NCBI RefSeq assembly: GCF_045689245.1
Contig: NZ_CP136865.1
Location: 62,001 to 126,000 of the forward strand
DNA from: Congregibacter brevis
GTDB taxonomy: Bacteria > Pseudomonadota > Gammaproteobacteria > Pseudomonadales > Halieaceae
Direction: 5' to 3'
DNA length: 64,000 nt
The notes under the pieces were generated by a model. It was not told the DNA's origin and searched no databases. It was given only the letters and a program-made list of their open reading frames with translations. Made by a program: the position numbers and the translations under genes. Of this stretch, positions 1 to 8,895 are shown one piece after another (within the stretch, counting starts at the first letter, position 1; each line of letters opens with the position of its first letter).

Positions 1-2
1 AC

Positions 3-497
3 ATAGGGGTGCTATTCGAGACGGAAAAAGACCAACGCTTGGTCGATTACTTTGAGACCGAGTACCGAGGCAGCCTAGAGGACTATGCAACCCGCCTACG
101 CCCGGGCGTCAACGCAGATCCCCCACCCTATCTGGAATTAGCCGTTGCTCTTCGCAACACAGGCAACCAGTCAATGTACGAAGAAGCCATGCGACGCATG
201 CGCTTTGCTATCGATATTTTTCGGGCTGGCGGCGACATGTCGGCAGATCGAGACCTGAGTGAAGCTGCGTATTGGGCGATCTCGGGGGACCGTGTAAAAG
301 CCCTTGATTTCTTAGCGTCGGCCTTCGAAAAAAGGACAATATTGGATATCTTCGAATTTGCCTCTCGAGCCTACGAGTCCCTTCGCGACGAGGCGCGTTT
401 TTGGCAGCTGCGCGAAGCAAATCTCAAACGAGTTAACGAAGAACGGGAAATCTTGGGTTACCCGCCACTCACTTTGGATTTTTACAGCCAGTATTAA
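3..497 (+). CDS. C-terminal part of a TPR-type protein (5' end outside window)
   Basis: The frame is open to the left edge, so the GTG at 9 is probably internal and the gene starts outside the window. The visible 162 residues are helical, with pairs such as AYWAISGDRVKALDFLASAF that resemble tetratricopeptide repeats. The tail (LREANLKRVNEEREILGYPPL) resembles the ends of TolB/TPR 'adenylate cyclase-like' membrane proteins, one of which lies at 21598-23877. The N-terminal domains cannot be seen, so the role is unknown. It converges on the GGDEF/EAL gene and overlaps it by 4 bases. Confidence 0.6.
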   Translation: MGVLFETEKDQRLVDYFETEYRGSLEDYATRLRPGVNADPPPYLELAVALRNTGNQSMYEEAMRRMRFAIDIFRAGGDMSADRDLSEAAYWAISGDRVKALDFLASAFEKRTILDIFEFASRAYESLRDEARFWQLREANLKRVNEEREILGYPPLTLDFYSQY

Positions 498-2401
498 ACG
501 TCGCTACCTGTGAGGGTCTGGATCAGGCTCGGCCTACCAATAAAGTACCCCTGCACCTGATCAGCACCCATCGCTACAACCTGATCCAAAGCCTCCTGGG
601 TCTCTACTCCCTCCACACAGGCAATTAGCTCAAGCTGCTGCGCCAGAGTGATTGCCGCGTTCAGAATATTGGCGCTTCGCCGATCCTCTTGGGCTTTACG
701 AATAAGCGTTTGATCAATCTTCAGTTTATCCAGAGGGAGAGCACCGAGCATCGATAACGACGAATAGCCGGATCCAAAATCATCAAGAGCAATGGCCATA
801 CCAGCCTCTCTCGCCCGGTTGAGCACCTCTACGTTTCTGTCTAAGTTTCTAAACACTACCTCCTCTGTCACTTCCAGAGTGATTGAGCCGGGACTCACCG
901 CGTGTGCTTCAAGCACTTCAAGCAGCTTATCCACAAAATCGCTGGCAGACAGTTGAGCGGGAGATACATTGATCGCGAGTCGATGACGCTCGAAATTCAA
1001 CTCGTCCAAGGCCTCAGACAAGGTTACCCACAGCATCTCGTTAAGGAGCCCTTGCTTCTCTGCTATAGGAATAAACTGCGCAGGACCCGGGTCTTGCTCC
1101 AAGCCACTGTTAACCCAACGGGCGAGCAACTCGTATTCCGTGACGTTCATGTCAGAAGTAAGCGCGATGGGCTGCACGGCTGCGCGGATGTTGCCACTGC
1201 GAAGCGCTGCCTTGAGTTCGAACTCGATAGACGACGTCGCCAAAGCGGCACTGTCAATTTCGTGGTCAAAAGTAGCCCAACCGGACTTCGTAGACTTGGC
1301 ACGGCGCATGGCGGCATCGGCAGCTCTTAACAACATGCTGAGCGACTCATAGCTCTCGTCGTAAACCGCAAAACCAAGAGAAACACCCATTGAAATAGGC
1401 CCAATGTCGGTCTGAAGGTCTACAACAAGGCGACTGTGCAGCTCGGCTGCAGCCTCCTCGGCCGGCTTTTGCCGTCCGGGGTCGATACAACAAACAGCAA
1501 ATTCGTCTCCCCCCAAACGGGCGGTGGCCAAGGTGCTGGGAACCTCCCTCAACCTGTTAGCCACCTCGCCAAGCACATAGTCGCCCATCTGGTGACCGTA
1601 CTGGTCGTTCAAAGGCTTAAAGTGATCAAGGTCTAAAAACGCGATTGCGAATCCCTGAGATGGTGGCCAATGATCCTCCAACCTATTTAGAAAGGCGCGA
1701 CGATTGAGCAGCTCCGTCAAAGAGTCTACGGACGCCATGTGTTCCTTGTCGCCCATAAGGTCCACCAATTTCACATCGGTATCTGTACGCGCAATCGCGA
1801 GCACTGCAAAAGCCAGGAAACAAACGCTCGAAAAACCTGCCAGACCCAAGCTGAAAGCAAACTGCTGTGGGTCGGACCAGGTAACACCCATATCCGCGAG
1901 GCCAAACTCCGATACATAAACGTGCATGGCGAAAAACTGAAACGGAATGAGACCCAGCAATAGTTTATGAGGTAAAACCATGGTCACTAAAAGAGGGACA
2001 AAAACCACCAAAGGCAGGGACAGCAACATGGTTTCTTGTCGATAGGCGTAGGCGAAGGCTGTGAGCCAGAACGTAATGTAGATCGCCACTAGACCGCCGA
2101 AAAGAACCCGCTGCACGTAAACATCTCGATACGCACAAAAAGCAATGAGTCCCAGCACCACCGCATAGGAGCCCACCTCGAGAGTAATCAGCGCCGTAAC
2201 ATCGCCCAGCAGGACAATCGACAGATAGGCAATCGCGTTAACCACGAAGCCCATGACACCAATGCTAAATGCCGACACACGCAGTCGGTCATGCAACCCC
2301 TGAAGAGAATCCTTGTCGGCTGTAGCGTTTGGAAACATTGATCTAAAGTCTCTTGCCAGTAAGTATCCAGTCAAATGGTGCCCGCAATCACGAACGTGCA
2401 C
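494..2401 (-). CDS. Membrane-bound GGDEF-EAL cyclic-di-GMP protein
   Basis: A predicted bifunctional cyclic-di-GMP protein of the inner membrane. Residues about 40-205 hold about six hydrophobic segments forming a membrane sensor. A GGDEF domain follows, with an intact RLGGDEF at 295-301, so diguanylate cyclase activity is plausible. No RxxD inhibitory site stands at the usual distance upstream. The EAL domain (about 395-630) reads ELL at 424-426 instead of EAL but keeps its Glu, plus NVSP, LEVTEE, DDFGSGYSSL, LKIDQ, EGVET and QGYFIGRP. The phosphodiesterase site therefore looks largely intact. The GTG at 2401 has no clear ribosome site; the in-frame ATG at 2338 is an equal choice of start. 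No partner gene indicates the signal sensed. Confidence 0.9.
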   Translation of the reverse strand: MHVRDCGHHLTGYLLARDFRSMFPNATADKDSLQGLHDRLRVSAFSIGVMGFVVNAIAYLSIVLLGDVTALITLEVGSYAVVLGLIAFCAYRDVYVQRVLFGGLVAIYITFWLTAFAYAYRQETMLLSLPLVVFVPLLVTMVLPHKLLLGLIPFQFFAMHVYVSEFGLADMGVTWSDPQQFAFSLGLAGFSSVCFLAFAVLAIARTDTDVKLVDLMGDKEHMASVDSLTELLNRRAFLNRLEDHWPPSQGFAIAFLDLDHFKPLNDQYGHQMGDYVLGEVANRLREVPSTLATARLGGDEFAVCCIDPGRQKPAEEAAAELHSRLVVDLQTDIGPISMGVSLGFAVYDESYESLSMLLRAADAAMRRAKSTKSGWATFDHEIDSAALATSSIEFELKAALRSGNIRAAVQPIALTSDMNVTEYELLARWVNSGLEQDPGPAQFIPIAEKQGLLNEMLWVTLSEALDELNFERHRLAINVSPAQLSASDFVDKLLEVLEAHAVSPGSITLEVTEEVVFRNLDRNVEVLNRAREAGMAIALDDFGSGYSSLSMLGALPLDKLKIDQTLIRKAQEDRRSANILNAAITLAQQLELIACVEGVETQEALDQVVAMGADQVQGYFIGRPSLIQTLTGSDV

Positions 2402-2453
2402 TCTACTTATTCAGGCTCTATCCCTGAGTTACCAGCTGTGTACCAAAATCAAT

Positions 2454-3620
2454 TTAAACTTGCGCCAAAGTCTCCGAAGGGAGGGCATCTGCGATCAACC
2501 CATGAAACTCCGCTGCAGCTGATTCTAAACCACCAAACAACAGAGAATCATTGGCGCCGCTCGCAAATCCCCGTTGAGCTTCTATACAAACGTGCAAATC
2601 TTCGGCTTCAAACACGCCTTCGTCAATCAGTGAAAAAGACCGGTCATAGTGATCGCGCTCTGCATCACTCTCAACCGCCGAGGGTAAGAGCATACTGTGT
2701 ACGAAAATAGTTTCGTCCGCGCTCTGGGGGAACAAACTAATGATGCTGTTGTAGTCGGGGTGCATGATGAGTACTGAGTTGGGGAACAAGGTGTAAGAGA
2801 ACGTCGCATGACGCCGCAGATCCAGCTCTTCATGATTGGGATCGCTTGTCTCTTTGATTTCCTTACGCGCCACGGCGTTACGAATATGCCGCCCAACATG
2901 ATCAGACTCAGCCATGGCATCAGGAAAAAATCCGCCGACCGTGTTCTTGTGCAGACGCACAACGTGATACCCATCCAAGAACGCATCCTGGATGAGCTTC
3001 CAGTTGCATGGCACCCGCTTGATGCTTTGCCTGAAAAAGTGAGCGTCATCGAAACCGAACAAACTGAGATCACTGCCCAGCCCTGCGAGATGGGTGTCCA
3101 GATCCATGCTTGTATTGACTGCCGCCTGCACCCAGATCAAACCATGGCGCTCCTCGGTGGGGAGCGAAATCAATCCGTGCTCTTCGGTATTCAAGTCAGA
3201 GAAGCTTTCGATACGAGGAACATTACGCAGTTTTCCATCTAGTCCATAAGTCCAGGTGTGGTAAGGACAGATCAAGGACTTCAATTGATAACTGCCCTGG
3301 TCTTTTAGCAAACGCATGCCGCGGTGGCGGCAGACATTCATAAAGGTACCTACCTCGCCATTTTGATCACGCATTGTCAGCAGAGGCAGGCCTAACCAGT
3401 CATAGGCAATAACATCGCCCGGGGAAGCAATCTGAGTACCGTGCGCAACTATCTGCGGCAAACCGCGAAACAGAGCGTCTCTTTCCTGTGCGAACCTGTG
3501 TTCATCGGTGTAGTGAGCGACCGGCACCCGTCGCCCGCAGGAGGACGGCCCTTCGCGCTCGCCAGCATGACGCTCAACCAGTCTCTCAAGTAAAACCTTT
3601 GGGTGTTGGGGTGCACTCAT
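2454..3620 (-). CDS. Rieske non-heme iron oxygenase, alpha subunit (first copy)
   Basis: A predicted oxygenase component that activates O2 to hydroxylate or demethylate an organic substrate. The Rieske 2Fe-2S motif is C97-R-H99 and C118-P-Y-H121. The mononuclear iron site is D216-G-Y-H219 and H224, with a distal acid near D341 in the sequence EAEDLHVCIEAQRG. The 388-residue length is normal for the alpha subunit of ring-hydroxylating or carnitine/choline-monooxygenase-like enzymes. No ferredoxin, reductase or beta subunit is encoded nearby, so electrons must come from elsewhere. The substrate is unknown. It is divergent from the DUF5916 gene, sharing the 3621-3789 promoter region. A second, distinct Rieske protein lies at 5963-7102. 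Confidence 0.93.
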   Translation of the reverse strand: MSAPQHPKVLLERLVERHAGEREGPSSCGRRVPVAHYTDEHRFAQERDALFRGLPQIVAHGTQIASPGDVIAYDWLGLPLLTMRDQNGEVGTFMNVCRHRGMRLLKDQGSYQLKSLICPYHTWTYGLDGKLRNVPRIESFSDLNTEEHGLISLPTEERHGLIWVQAAVNTSMDLDTHLAGLGSDLSLFGFDDAHFFRQSIKRVPCNWKLIQDAFLDGYHVVRLHKNTVGGFFPDAMAESDHVGRHIRNAVARKEIKETSDPNHEELDLRRHATFSYTLFPNSVLIMHPDYNSIISLFPQSADETIFVHSMLLPSAVESDAERDHYDRSFSLIDEGVFEAEDLHVCIEAQRGFASGANDSLLFGGLESAAAEFHGLIADALPSETLAQV

Positions 3621-3789
3621 GGGAAATGCTTCGGCGTGTACTTTGTTGTTTTAATCATATTCTCAATAGCGCGCAGGTGAATGCAACACAAGATCGCGCT
3701 TTGTGAAATTGCAGGGTCATCGCTTGATAAGCGCGAGTCGCCCTATACGCTGGGTTACACTAGCAAGAAAAAAGGACGCCGCAGGTGCT

Positions 3790-5970
3790 ATGTCACAGTT
3801 GACCCGCAAGATCCTCTCTGCACTTTTGCTGCCTGTGATCACCTACGCAGGCAACACGTCTGCGTCCGAATCTCTTCCCCGGCCTGTGGGTCAAGCGGCT
3901 GGTCTCTCTGAATCCCCCAAGATTGATGGTCTCGTCTACGACGATCCAATGTGGCGTGACGTTCCCCCCATTTCGGGGTTTGTTCAAATACAGCCCGACG
4001 AAGGACGAGCAGCCAGTCAACGCACAGAAGTTCGCGTAGCCTATACCGAGGACGCCCTCTACATCGCAGTCTTAGCCTTCGATGAAGCCCCCGGCGCTAT
4101 TCTTGTCACCGACAGTCGACGAGACTCGTCCCTCGAACAGACCGACGGGTTTCAGGTGATCATCGACGGACTGGGTGATCGCCAGAATGGTTACGTCTTT
4201 GGAACTAACCCTGCAGGGATAGAGTACGACGGACAGGTAGTAAAAGAAGGTGACGTCAATCTGGATTGGGACGGAAGCTGGCGTGTCGAGGCGGCAATAA
4301 CAGCACTGGGCTGGAGCGCCGAATTTGAGATCCCTTTCACCACCCTGCGTTACGGAGGTGACCCAGACGCGGGATGGGGAATGAACTTTCAACGCAATAT
4401 CAGACGCAACAACGAAATATCTTTTTGGGCGCCATTGGACCGCCAAAGAAGTCTTAGTCGAGTATCTGAGGCTGGCACAGTGCAGGGGATCTCCGCGCCA
4501 CCGTCGCGAAACCTACAGATCACGCCGTATATCCTGGGCAGCGCTCGCAAGGGTGGAGCCTTGGAAGGTAGCTCCACTGAGGAAGAAGCTGGAGTAGACA
4601 TCAAGTACTCCATAACACCCAGTCTCACCCTGGATGCGACCTACAACACAGACTTTGCTCAGGTCGAGGTCGACGATGTTGTTATCAACCTAGACCGGTT
4701 TAGCGTGTTCCTCCCGGAGAAGCGCCCCTTCTTTTTGGAGAATGCCGAACAGTTTACGGTTGGCGACCCGGAGGAAGTCGAGCTGTTTTTCTCCCGGCGC
4801 ATTGGCATTATTGACGGCGCGCCTATCCCCATCGAAGGCGGCATGCGCCTGTCCGGAAAACTGGGTAACAGCACCAACGTCGGCCTTCTCTATATGAGCG
4901 ACGAAGGACTTTCTGGAGTCGCGCCGCAGAATGACTTTCTCGTAGCACGCATTAACGAAGAGCTCCCCAATCGTTCGGCGATTGGCGCCATGGTGGTTCA
5001 AAGACGCGGCGACGGTAGCTTGAAGGCCGATGGCACAGCTGATGAGAATGATGCCTACGCCGTCGACGGCCGCATCGGTATCGGCGATAACCTCTTGCTC
5101 TCTGCTTGGGCGGCGAAAACTGAAACCCCGGGGCTGGACGGTGACGATCACGCCTTTGCGGTAAAAGCCAACTTTGACTCGGCCAAATGGTCATCGCGCC
5201 TTGCGTACTCGGAAGTACGAGAAGACTTCAACCCAGAGGTAGGTTTCTTACGACGGGACGACTACAAGCGCGCAGATGCGTTCATCATGCGCCGCTTTCG
5301 GCCGGAGAATTTTCTCGGTCTTCTGGAAGTACGCCCTCACTATTCCGTGCGTAACTACTGGGACCTGGAAGGGTTCCAGGAAACGGGGTTCCAGCATCTG
5401 GATACCCACTGGGAGTTTCGGAATGGTTATCGCATCGATACGGGCGTCAACTATGTAAAAGATGGACTGCAGGAAGACTTCGAGATCATCGATGGCGTCG
5501 TTATTCCCGCGGGAACCTATTCTGGTCCAGAGACTCAGATTTCTTTCAACACCGACTTATCGCAACCACTGAGTTTTCAGACCAGAATCAATTCTGGAGA
5601 CAAGTTTGGGGGTGATCGTTTGCGGCTAACCCCGAGCGTAGCCTTTCGTATCGGCGAGACCTTTAGCTCCGAGTTGTCAGTCCAGTACACAGATTTTGAT
5701 CTACCAGTACCCGGCGGGGATTTTTCCGTCGCGTTGACACGCCTTCGCCTGTCTTACTCGTTCTCACCAAAGATGTTGCTGCAGGCTGTCATCCAATACA
5801 ACGATGCCAACGAAACCCTTTCCACAAACCTGCGGTTCTCGCTACTACGTACAGCAAGCTCGGGCCTCTACGTGGTTTACAACGAGTTTGATGAGCAATT
5901 ACCCGGGGCGCTGCCGGCTGACCGGCAGTTTGTCATCAAGTACAACTACTTATTCGACGTACTCAACTAG
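3790..5970 (+). CDS. CBM9-like / DUF5916 outer-membrane protein
   Basis: An exported protein with an N-terminal carbohydrate-binding family 9-like beta-sandwich (after SPKIDGLVYDDPMW) and a long C-terminal DUF5916-type region rich in alternating beta-strands (GEIPF-like core, then FFLENAEQF, FFSRRIG). This probably forms an outer-membrane barrel. The ATG at 3790 is preferred over the longer frame from 3703 because it begins directly with a signal peptide (MSQLTRKILSALLLPVITYA). Members are often found near secreted peptidases or oxidases, but their function is not established. Its end overlaps the convergent Rieske gene by 8 bases. Confidence 0.85.
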   Translation: MSQLTRKILSALLLPVITYAGNTSASESLPRPVGQAAGLSESPKIDGLVYDDPMWRDVPPISGFVQIQPDEGRAASQRTEVRVAYTEDALYIAVLAFDEAPGAILVTDSRRDSSLEQTDGFQVIIDGLGDRQNGYVFGTNPAGIEYDGQVVKEGDVNLDWDGSWRVEAAITALGWSAEFEIPFTTLRYGGDPDAGWGMNFQRNIRRNNEISFWAPLDRQRSLSRVSEAGTVQGISAPPSRNLQITPYILGSARKGGALEGSSTEEEAGVDIKYSITPSLTLDATYNTDFAQVEVDDVVINLDRFSVFLPEKRPFFLENAEQFTVGDPEEVELFFSRRIGIIDGAPIPIEGGMRLSGKLGNSTNVGLLYMSDEGLSGVAPQNDFLVARINEELPNRSAIGAMVVQRRGDGSLKADGTADENDAYAVDGRIGIGDNLLLSAWAAKTETPGLDGDDHAFAVKANFDSAKWSSRLAYSEVREDFNPEVGFLRRDDYKRADAFIMRRFRPENFLGLLEVRPHYSVRNYWDLEGFQETGFQHLDTHWEFRNGYRIDTGVNYVKDGLQEDFEIIDGVVIPAGTYSGPETQISFNTDLSQPLSFQTRINSGDKFGGDRLRLTPSVAFRIGETFSSELSVQYTDFDLPVPGGDFSVALTRLRLSYSFSPKMLLQAVIQYNDANETLSTNLRFSLLRTASSGLYVVYNEFDEQLPGALPADRQFVIKYNYLFDVLN

Positions 5971-7102
5971 CGAGACGTCGCGTCACGGTATCGTTAAAAG
6001 CGCCCAGCGCACTTTCAAAACGACCCAGGATCATGGTCTGATCGAAGCCGGCATTTATGGAGCGCTGAATACCTTCGGCAACCGAAGAATCCTCTCCTAA
6101 TGTGGTGCAGGTGATGTGGTGATTTTTTGCCCAATACCCTTGGGCTTTTTCGCCCTCTAGATCCTCCGCCGGCACGAGCGTTACCATTCTCGACTCGGTT
6201 AGGCCCGGGCTTATTGGATTTGTTTGAGTCCAAACAATATGGTCTTGTTGGACAAGCAATTGGGTGGTGGGGAACAGCACGTACAAGATGTTTGCATGAT
6301 CCAATAGTCGAAAACTGTCGTCCTGAACGTCTGAGTCTGCGAGAGTCGCGCGCGGCAGCACAGATCTTATGTGGTCTCCAAAAACCTGAAACGTCGACAG
6401 ATTGTTTTCGAAGTAAGGCCCAATCGTATCTTTGTGAGCCACCTTAAAGTGGTAAGCCTCTAATCCTCCCTCGACAAGGAGTTTCCAGTTTGCCTCGACC
6501 TGCACCACGGTCTCATGGGCGACCCGCAGCCCTTCGATTCTCAGGGACTCAAAGTCCTCGGCAATAGGCGCAAACAAATCATCTACGTGATCCCGACTAC
6601 TCGCATCAAGCGTGATCCAGATGAATCCAAAACGCTCCACGCAGCTTACTGACTTAAGACCGAGTTCAGCTTTATCGAGTTCACCAAAACCCTGATCAAA
6701 GTGCGGCGCTGTCAGAAAGCCGCCATCAGTCCCATAGGACCAAGCGTGATAAGGGCAAGTAAAGCGCTTTGCGCAGCCGCTCTGTTCTGCCACTAATTGC
6801 ATTCCACGATGACGACAGGTATTCACGAAGGCATGGGGCACACCGTCAGAATCACGGGTGATTAGCAGCGGGACGCCCGCGTGACTCGCGCGTAAGAAAG
6901 TATCAGGACCTTCGAGCGCACTACCGTGGGCAATTGCATGAGGTAGTTGTCGAAACACCTTGTCCAGCTCGTTTCGGAAGCGCTCTTCGCTGCGGTAGTT
7001 GTCGTAACTCAGCCTCTCCACTCCATCTCCAAGGAATGCAGACTTGGCACTTTTGAGTTCAAGCACTTCTTCGGTGAGCTTCAGCTCTTCTTGTCGGTTC
7101 AT
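5963..7102 (-). CDS. Rieske non-heme iron oxygenase, alpha subunit (second copy)
   Basis: A second oxygenase alpha subunit of about 379 residues. Counted from the longer frame at 7123, the Rieske ligands are C103-R-H105 and C123-P-Y-H126. The iron site is E222-A-Y-H225 and H230, with Glu where many family members have the bridging Asp; a distal LGEDSSV segment follows. The start at 7102 is chosen because AAGGAG lies 9 bases upstream of it; the frame from 7123 would place that ribosome site inside the gene. It is transcribed away from a TetR gene, from a promoter interleaved with two palindromes (7133-7177), so repression by that TetR is likely. Substrate unknown; no reductase nearby. Confidence 0.92.
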   Translation of the reverse strand: MNRQEELKLTEEVLELKSAKSAFLGDGVERLSYDNYRSEERFRNELDKVFRQLPHAIAHGSALEGPDTFLRASHAGVPLLITRDSDGVPHAFVNTCRHRGMQLVAEQSGCAKRFTCPYHAWSYGTDGGFLTAPHFDQGFGELDKAELGLKSVSCVERFGFIWITLDASSRDHVDDLFAPIAEDFESLRIEGLRVAHETVVQVEANWKLLVEGGLEAYHFKVAHKDTIGPYFENNLSTFQVFGDHIRSVLPRATLADSDVQDDSFRLLDHANILYVLFPTTQLLVQQDHIVWTQTNPISPGLTESRMVTLVPAEDLEGEKAQGYWAKNHHITCTTLGEDSSVAEGIQRSINAGFDQTMILGRFESALGAFNDTVTRRLAS

Positions 7103-7132
7103 CGCCTGATACTCCTTGACCATCAGCAGTTA

Positions 7133-7148
7133 CTTACCGTATGGTAAG
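7133..7148. promoter_or_regulatory. Palindromic operator 1 of the TetR/Rieske divergent region
   Basis: Perfect inverted repeat CTTACC-N4-GGTAAG. It lies just downstream of the predicted -10 box of the leftward promoter. It has the same arms as the palindrome at 7156-7171, centre-to-centre 23 bp. Probable binding site of the neighbouring TetR protein (inference). Confidence 0.8.
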
Positions 7149-7149
7149 C

Positions 7150-7177
7150 ATTGTACTTACCAATCGGTAAGTGTCAA
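7150..7177 (-). promoter_or_regulatory. Leftward sigma70-type promoter for the Rieske gene
   Basis: Read on the minus strand, TTGACA (7172-7177) and TACAAT (7150-7155) are separated by 16 bases. Those 16 bases are exactly the palindrome of operator 2. A repressor bound there would block polymerase directly. Confidence 0.75.
7156..7171. promoter_or_regulatory. Palindromic operator 2, filling the promoter spacer
   Basis: CTTACC-AATC-GGTAAG, a perfect 6-bp inverted repeat occupying the whole spacer between the -35 and -10 boxes of the leftward promoter. Likely TetR operator. Confidence 0.8.
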
Positions 7178-7241
7178 CGCTTCACAATGACCGACTTTAA
7201 TAGAGCTTAGTGCGGCGACGGAAAATGGAGATCAGCAACCC

Positions 7242-7847
7242 ATGGGCGCAAAAGACACCTTAACGACCCGAGATAAAACGCTGGCTATCGCCACGAAACT
7301 GTTTGCCGAGAGAGGATTTCATGGCGTGAGCCTGGCGCAAGTCGCACAGGAGCTAGGCCTCACCAAGCAAGCGGTTCTTCACCACTTTTCATCGAAGGAG
7401 AAGCTCTATGGCGAAGTACTTACCGTCATAGCCAAAGAGCTTGAAGGGGTAATTAGCACCGCCCTGAACAGCGCGGCCACGCCAGAGGCACAGCTGGAGC
7501 AAGTGTTTGAGGCTTTGCATCTTTCATCTGATGGCGCGCGCCTAAGAACAAAGCTGCTGGTTAGAGAACTGATGGACGTGGGCAACAGAAAGTCCGACGT
7601 GAAGACCTGGCACTTACGCCACTTTTTAGATCAGCTAACCACCATGGGACGCTCACTAGATGCTTGGGCTGACAAGTCAGACACGGAGGTCTTTGCAGCG
7701 CTTTATCAACTGATAGGTGCCGTGAGCTACTTCGCGATCTCGGAAGCGACACTCACGGGGATGTACGGACGAAATGAAACACGCGCCATTAAAGGCGCGT
7801 TCACCGAAGAGCTGCGATTACTGATTCGCGCGCAGACGCACCATTAA
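7242..7847 (+). CDS. TetR/AcrR family transcriptional regulator
   Basis: A 201-residue TetR-family repressor. The N-terminal helix-turn-helix covers about residues 28-58 (VSLAQVAQELGLTKQAVLHHFSSKEKLY) and is followed by an all-helical ligand-binding domain without recognisable ligand specificity. It is divergent from the second Rieske gene, and the spacer carries two TTACC-N4-GGTAA palindromes, so it most likely represses that gene and perhaps itself. The inducer is probably the Rieske substrate or a related compound (inference). The ATG at 7242 follows a TGGAG sequence. Its last 30 bases overlap the convergent PEP-CTERM-like gene. Confidence 0.92.
   Translation: MGAKDTLTTRDKTLAIATKLFAERGFHGVSLAQVAQELGLTKQAVLHHFSSKEKLYGEVLTVIAKELEGVISTALNSAATPEAQLEQVFEALHLSSDGARLRTKLLVRELMDVGNRKSDVKTWHLRHFLDQLTTMGRSLDAWADKSDTEVFAALYQLIGAVSYFAISEATLTGMYGRNETRAIKGAFTEELRLLIRAQTHH
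7781..7800 (-). terminator. Possible hairpin terminator for the PEP-CTERM-like gene
   Basis: ACGCGCC-N6-GGCGCGT, a 7-bp perfect stem 18 bases past the stop of the leftward gene. It is followed on that strand by GTTTCATTTC, a weak T tract. It lies inside the end of the TetR coding region, so it may be coincidental. Confidence 0.35.
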
Positions 7848-8642
7848 CGCCAGACCGGCCAATAGAAGCGCTAGTGGGGCGGGTGCTGGTACGTCGACGG
7901 GGTCTACCAGTAGATCTTGGCCTCCGTCGATTTGAAGCCACTTCACAAGCTTCGCATCAACTGCCGGCGGTGGCTTCAAGCCTCCCATCAATTTGAAAGA
8001 GTCCGCTAGAAACTGATTGCCTTTGTTACCAATAGAGGTCGCTTGAAACCATCCACCGCTAGTATCAAGTTCGCTAGAATCCTTCTCATAAAGACTTTCC
8101 CAAATACCTACCTGAATTGCCGCAGACATCCAATTAGTACTTGGGTTAAGCCAATTTTTCTCACCCTCAAAAATGTTGAACTGAGTGCGGGCCACATGGT
8201 TTGCAGCGCCGAGGAATTGAAGTGTGCGGCCAAAGTCTCGACGCACGCCTTGAGGATCTACCACCAGATCCGGAGTAACTTCCTTAACGTTATAGGTATT
8301 CGTTTTGCGCAAAAGACGATTGACGATATCAACGCAATAAGCGAGTACATTGCCTTCGTCGAGATACAAAGATGTCTCATCGAAGTTGACGCCATTACTT
8401 GCTGTGCCGCTGAACATACCAGCAGCCACACCCATACTGAGTGATGGATTTACGCCATTGTTGTAGGTGATGCGGGAGCCCTTTGACCCAGCGGGAAACA
8501 AACCACCACCGGAAAAGTTCAGATCAACGGTCATAGGATTTGCTTGCGCAGCGCCAGCAAAGCCCATCAACCCCGCGATAGCGGCAGCCCCAATGCCACG
8601 CTTCAGGACCCTAAACTTGTTCTTTTCGCACACAGTTTTCAC
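7818..8642 (-). CDS. Exported protein with PEP-CTERM-like sorting tail
   Basis: A 274-residue exported protein. A signal peptide (GIGAAAIAGLMGFAGAAQA) is followed by a region with no recognised catalytic motif. The C-terminus is VPAPAPLALLLAGLALMVRLRANQ: a short Pro-rich motif, a hydrophobic helix and basic residues, the layout of PEP-CTERM sorting signals. Here the Glu of the usual VPEP is Ala. Such proteins are normally processed by an exosortase and sent to the cell surface or an extracellular matrix; no exosortase is in this window. The central part (FNIFEGEKNWLNPSTNWMSAAIQVGIWESLY) resembles PEP-CTERM proteins of unknown function. It overlaps the TetR gene tail-to-tail by 30 bases. Confidence 0.75.
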   Translation of the reverse strand: MKTVCEKNKFRVLKRGIGAAAIAGLMGFAGAAQANPMTVDLNFSGGGLFPAGSKGSRITYNNGVNPSLSMGVAAGMFSGTASNGVNFDETSLYLDEGNVLAYCVDIVNRLLRKTNTYNVKEVTPDLVVDPQGVRRDFGRTLQFLGAANHVARTQFNIFEGEKNWLNPSTNWMSAAIQVGIWESLYEKDSSELDTSGGWFQATSIGNKGNQFLADSFKLMGGLKPPPAVDAKLVKWLQIDGGQDLLVDPVDVPAPAPLALLLAGLALMVRLRANQ

Positions 8643-8895
8643 TTTCTTTTACTCGCTCGATCAAAATGTCGGGGAGTGCATCGCAAGAAGCGTGCGCACT
8701 TTTGCCACTCACAGGTAAACGTAGCGTATGGAATCTAAAAACGTGACGGCGTCTACAAATTTGATTGGGACTATCGCAAATCCACCAGGCCGTAAACATG
8801 CCCTTTTAAAGCGCGTTACATCTTCTGTAAAAAATGCTGACGGGGAAACCACAGGAAAGTGTGACGCGGATCACGTCGCCCACGGGCAAGGGCAG

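Noticed and set aside
8043..8444. Plus-strand frame of 133 codons
   Set aside because: Antisense to the PEP-CTERM-like gene, which has a signal peptide and sorting tail.
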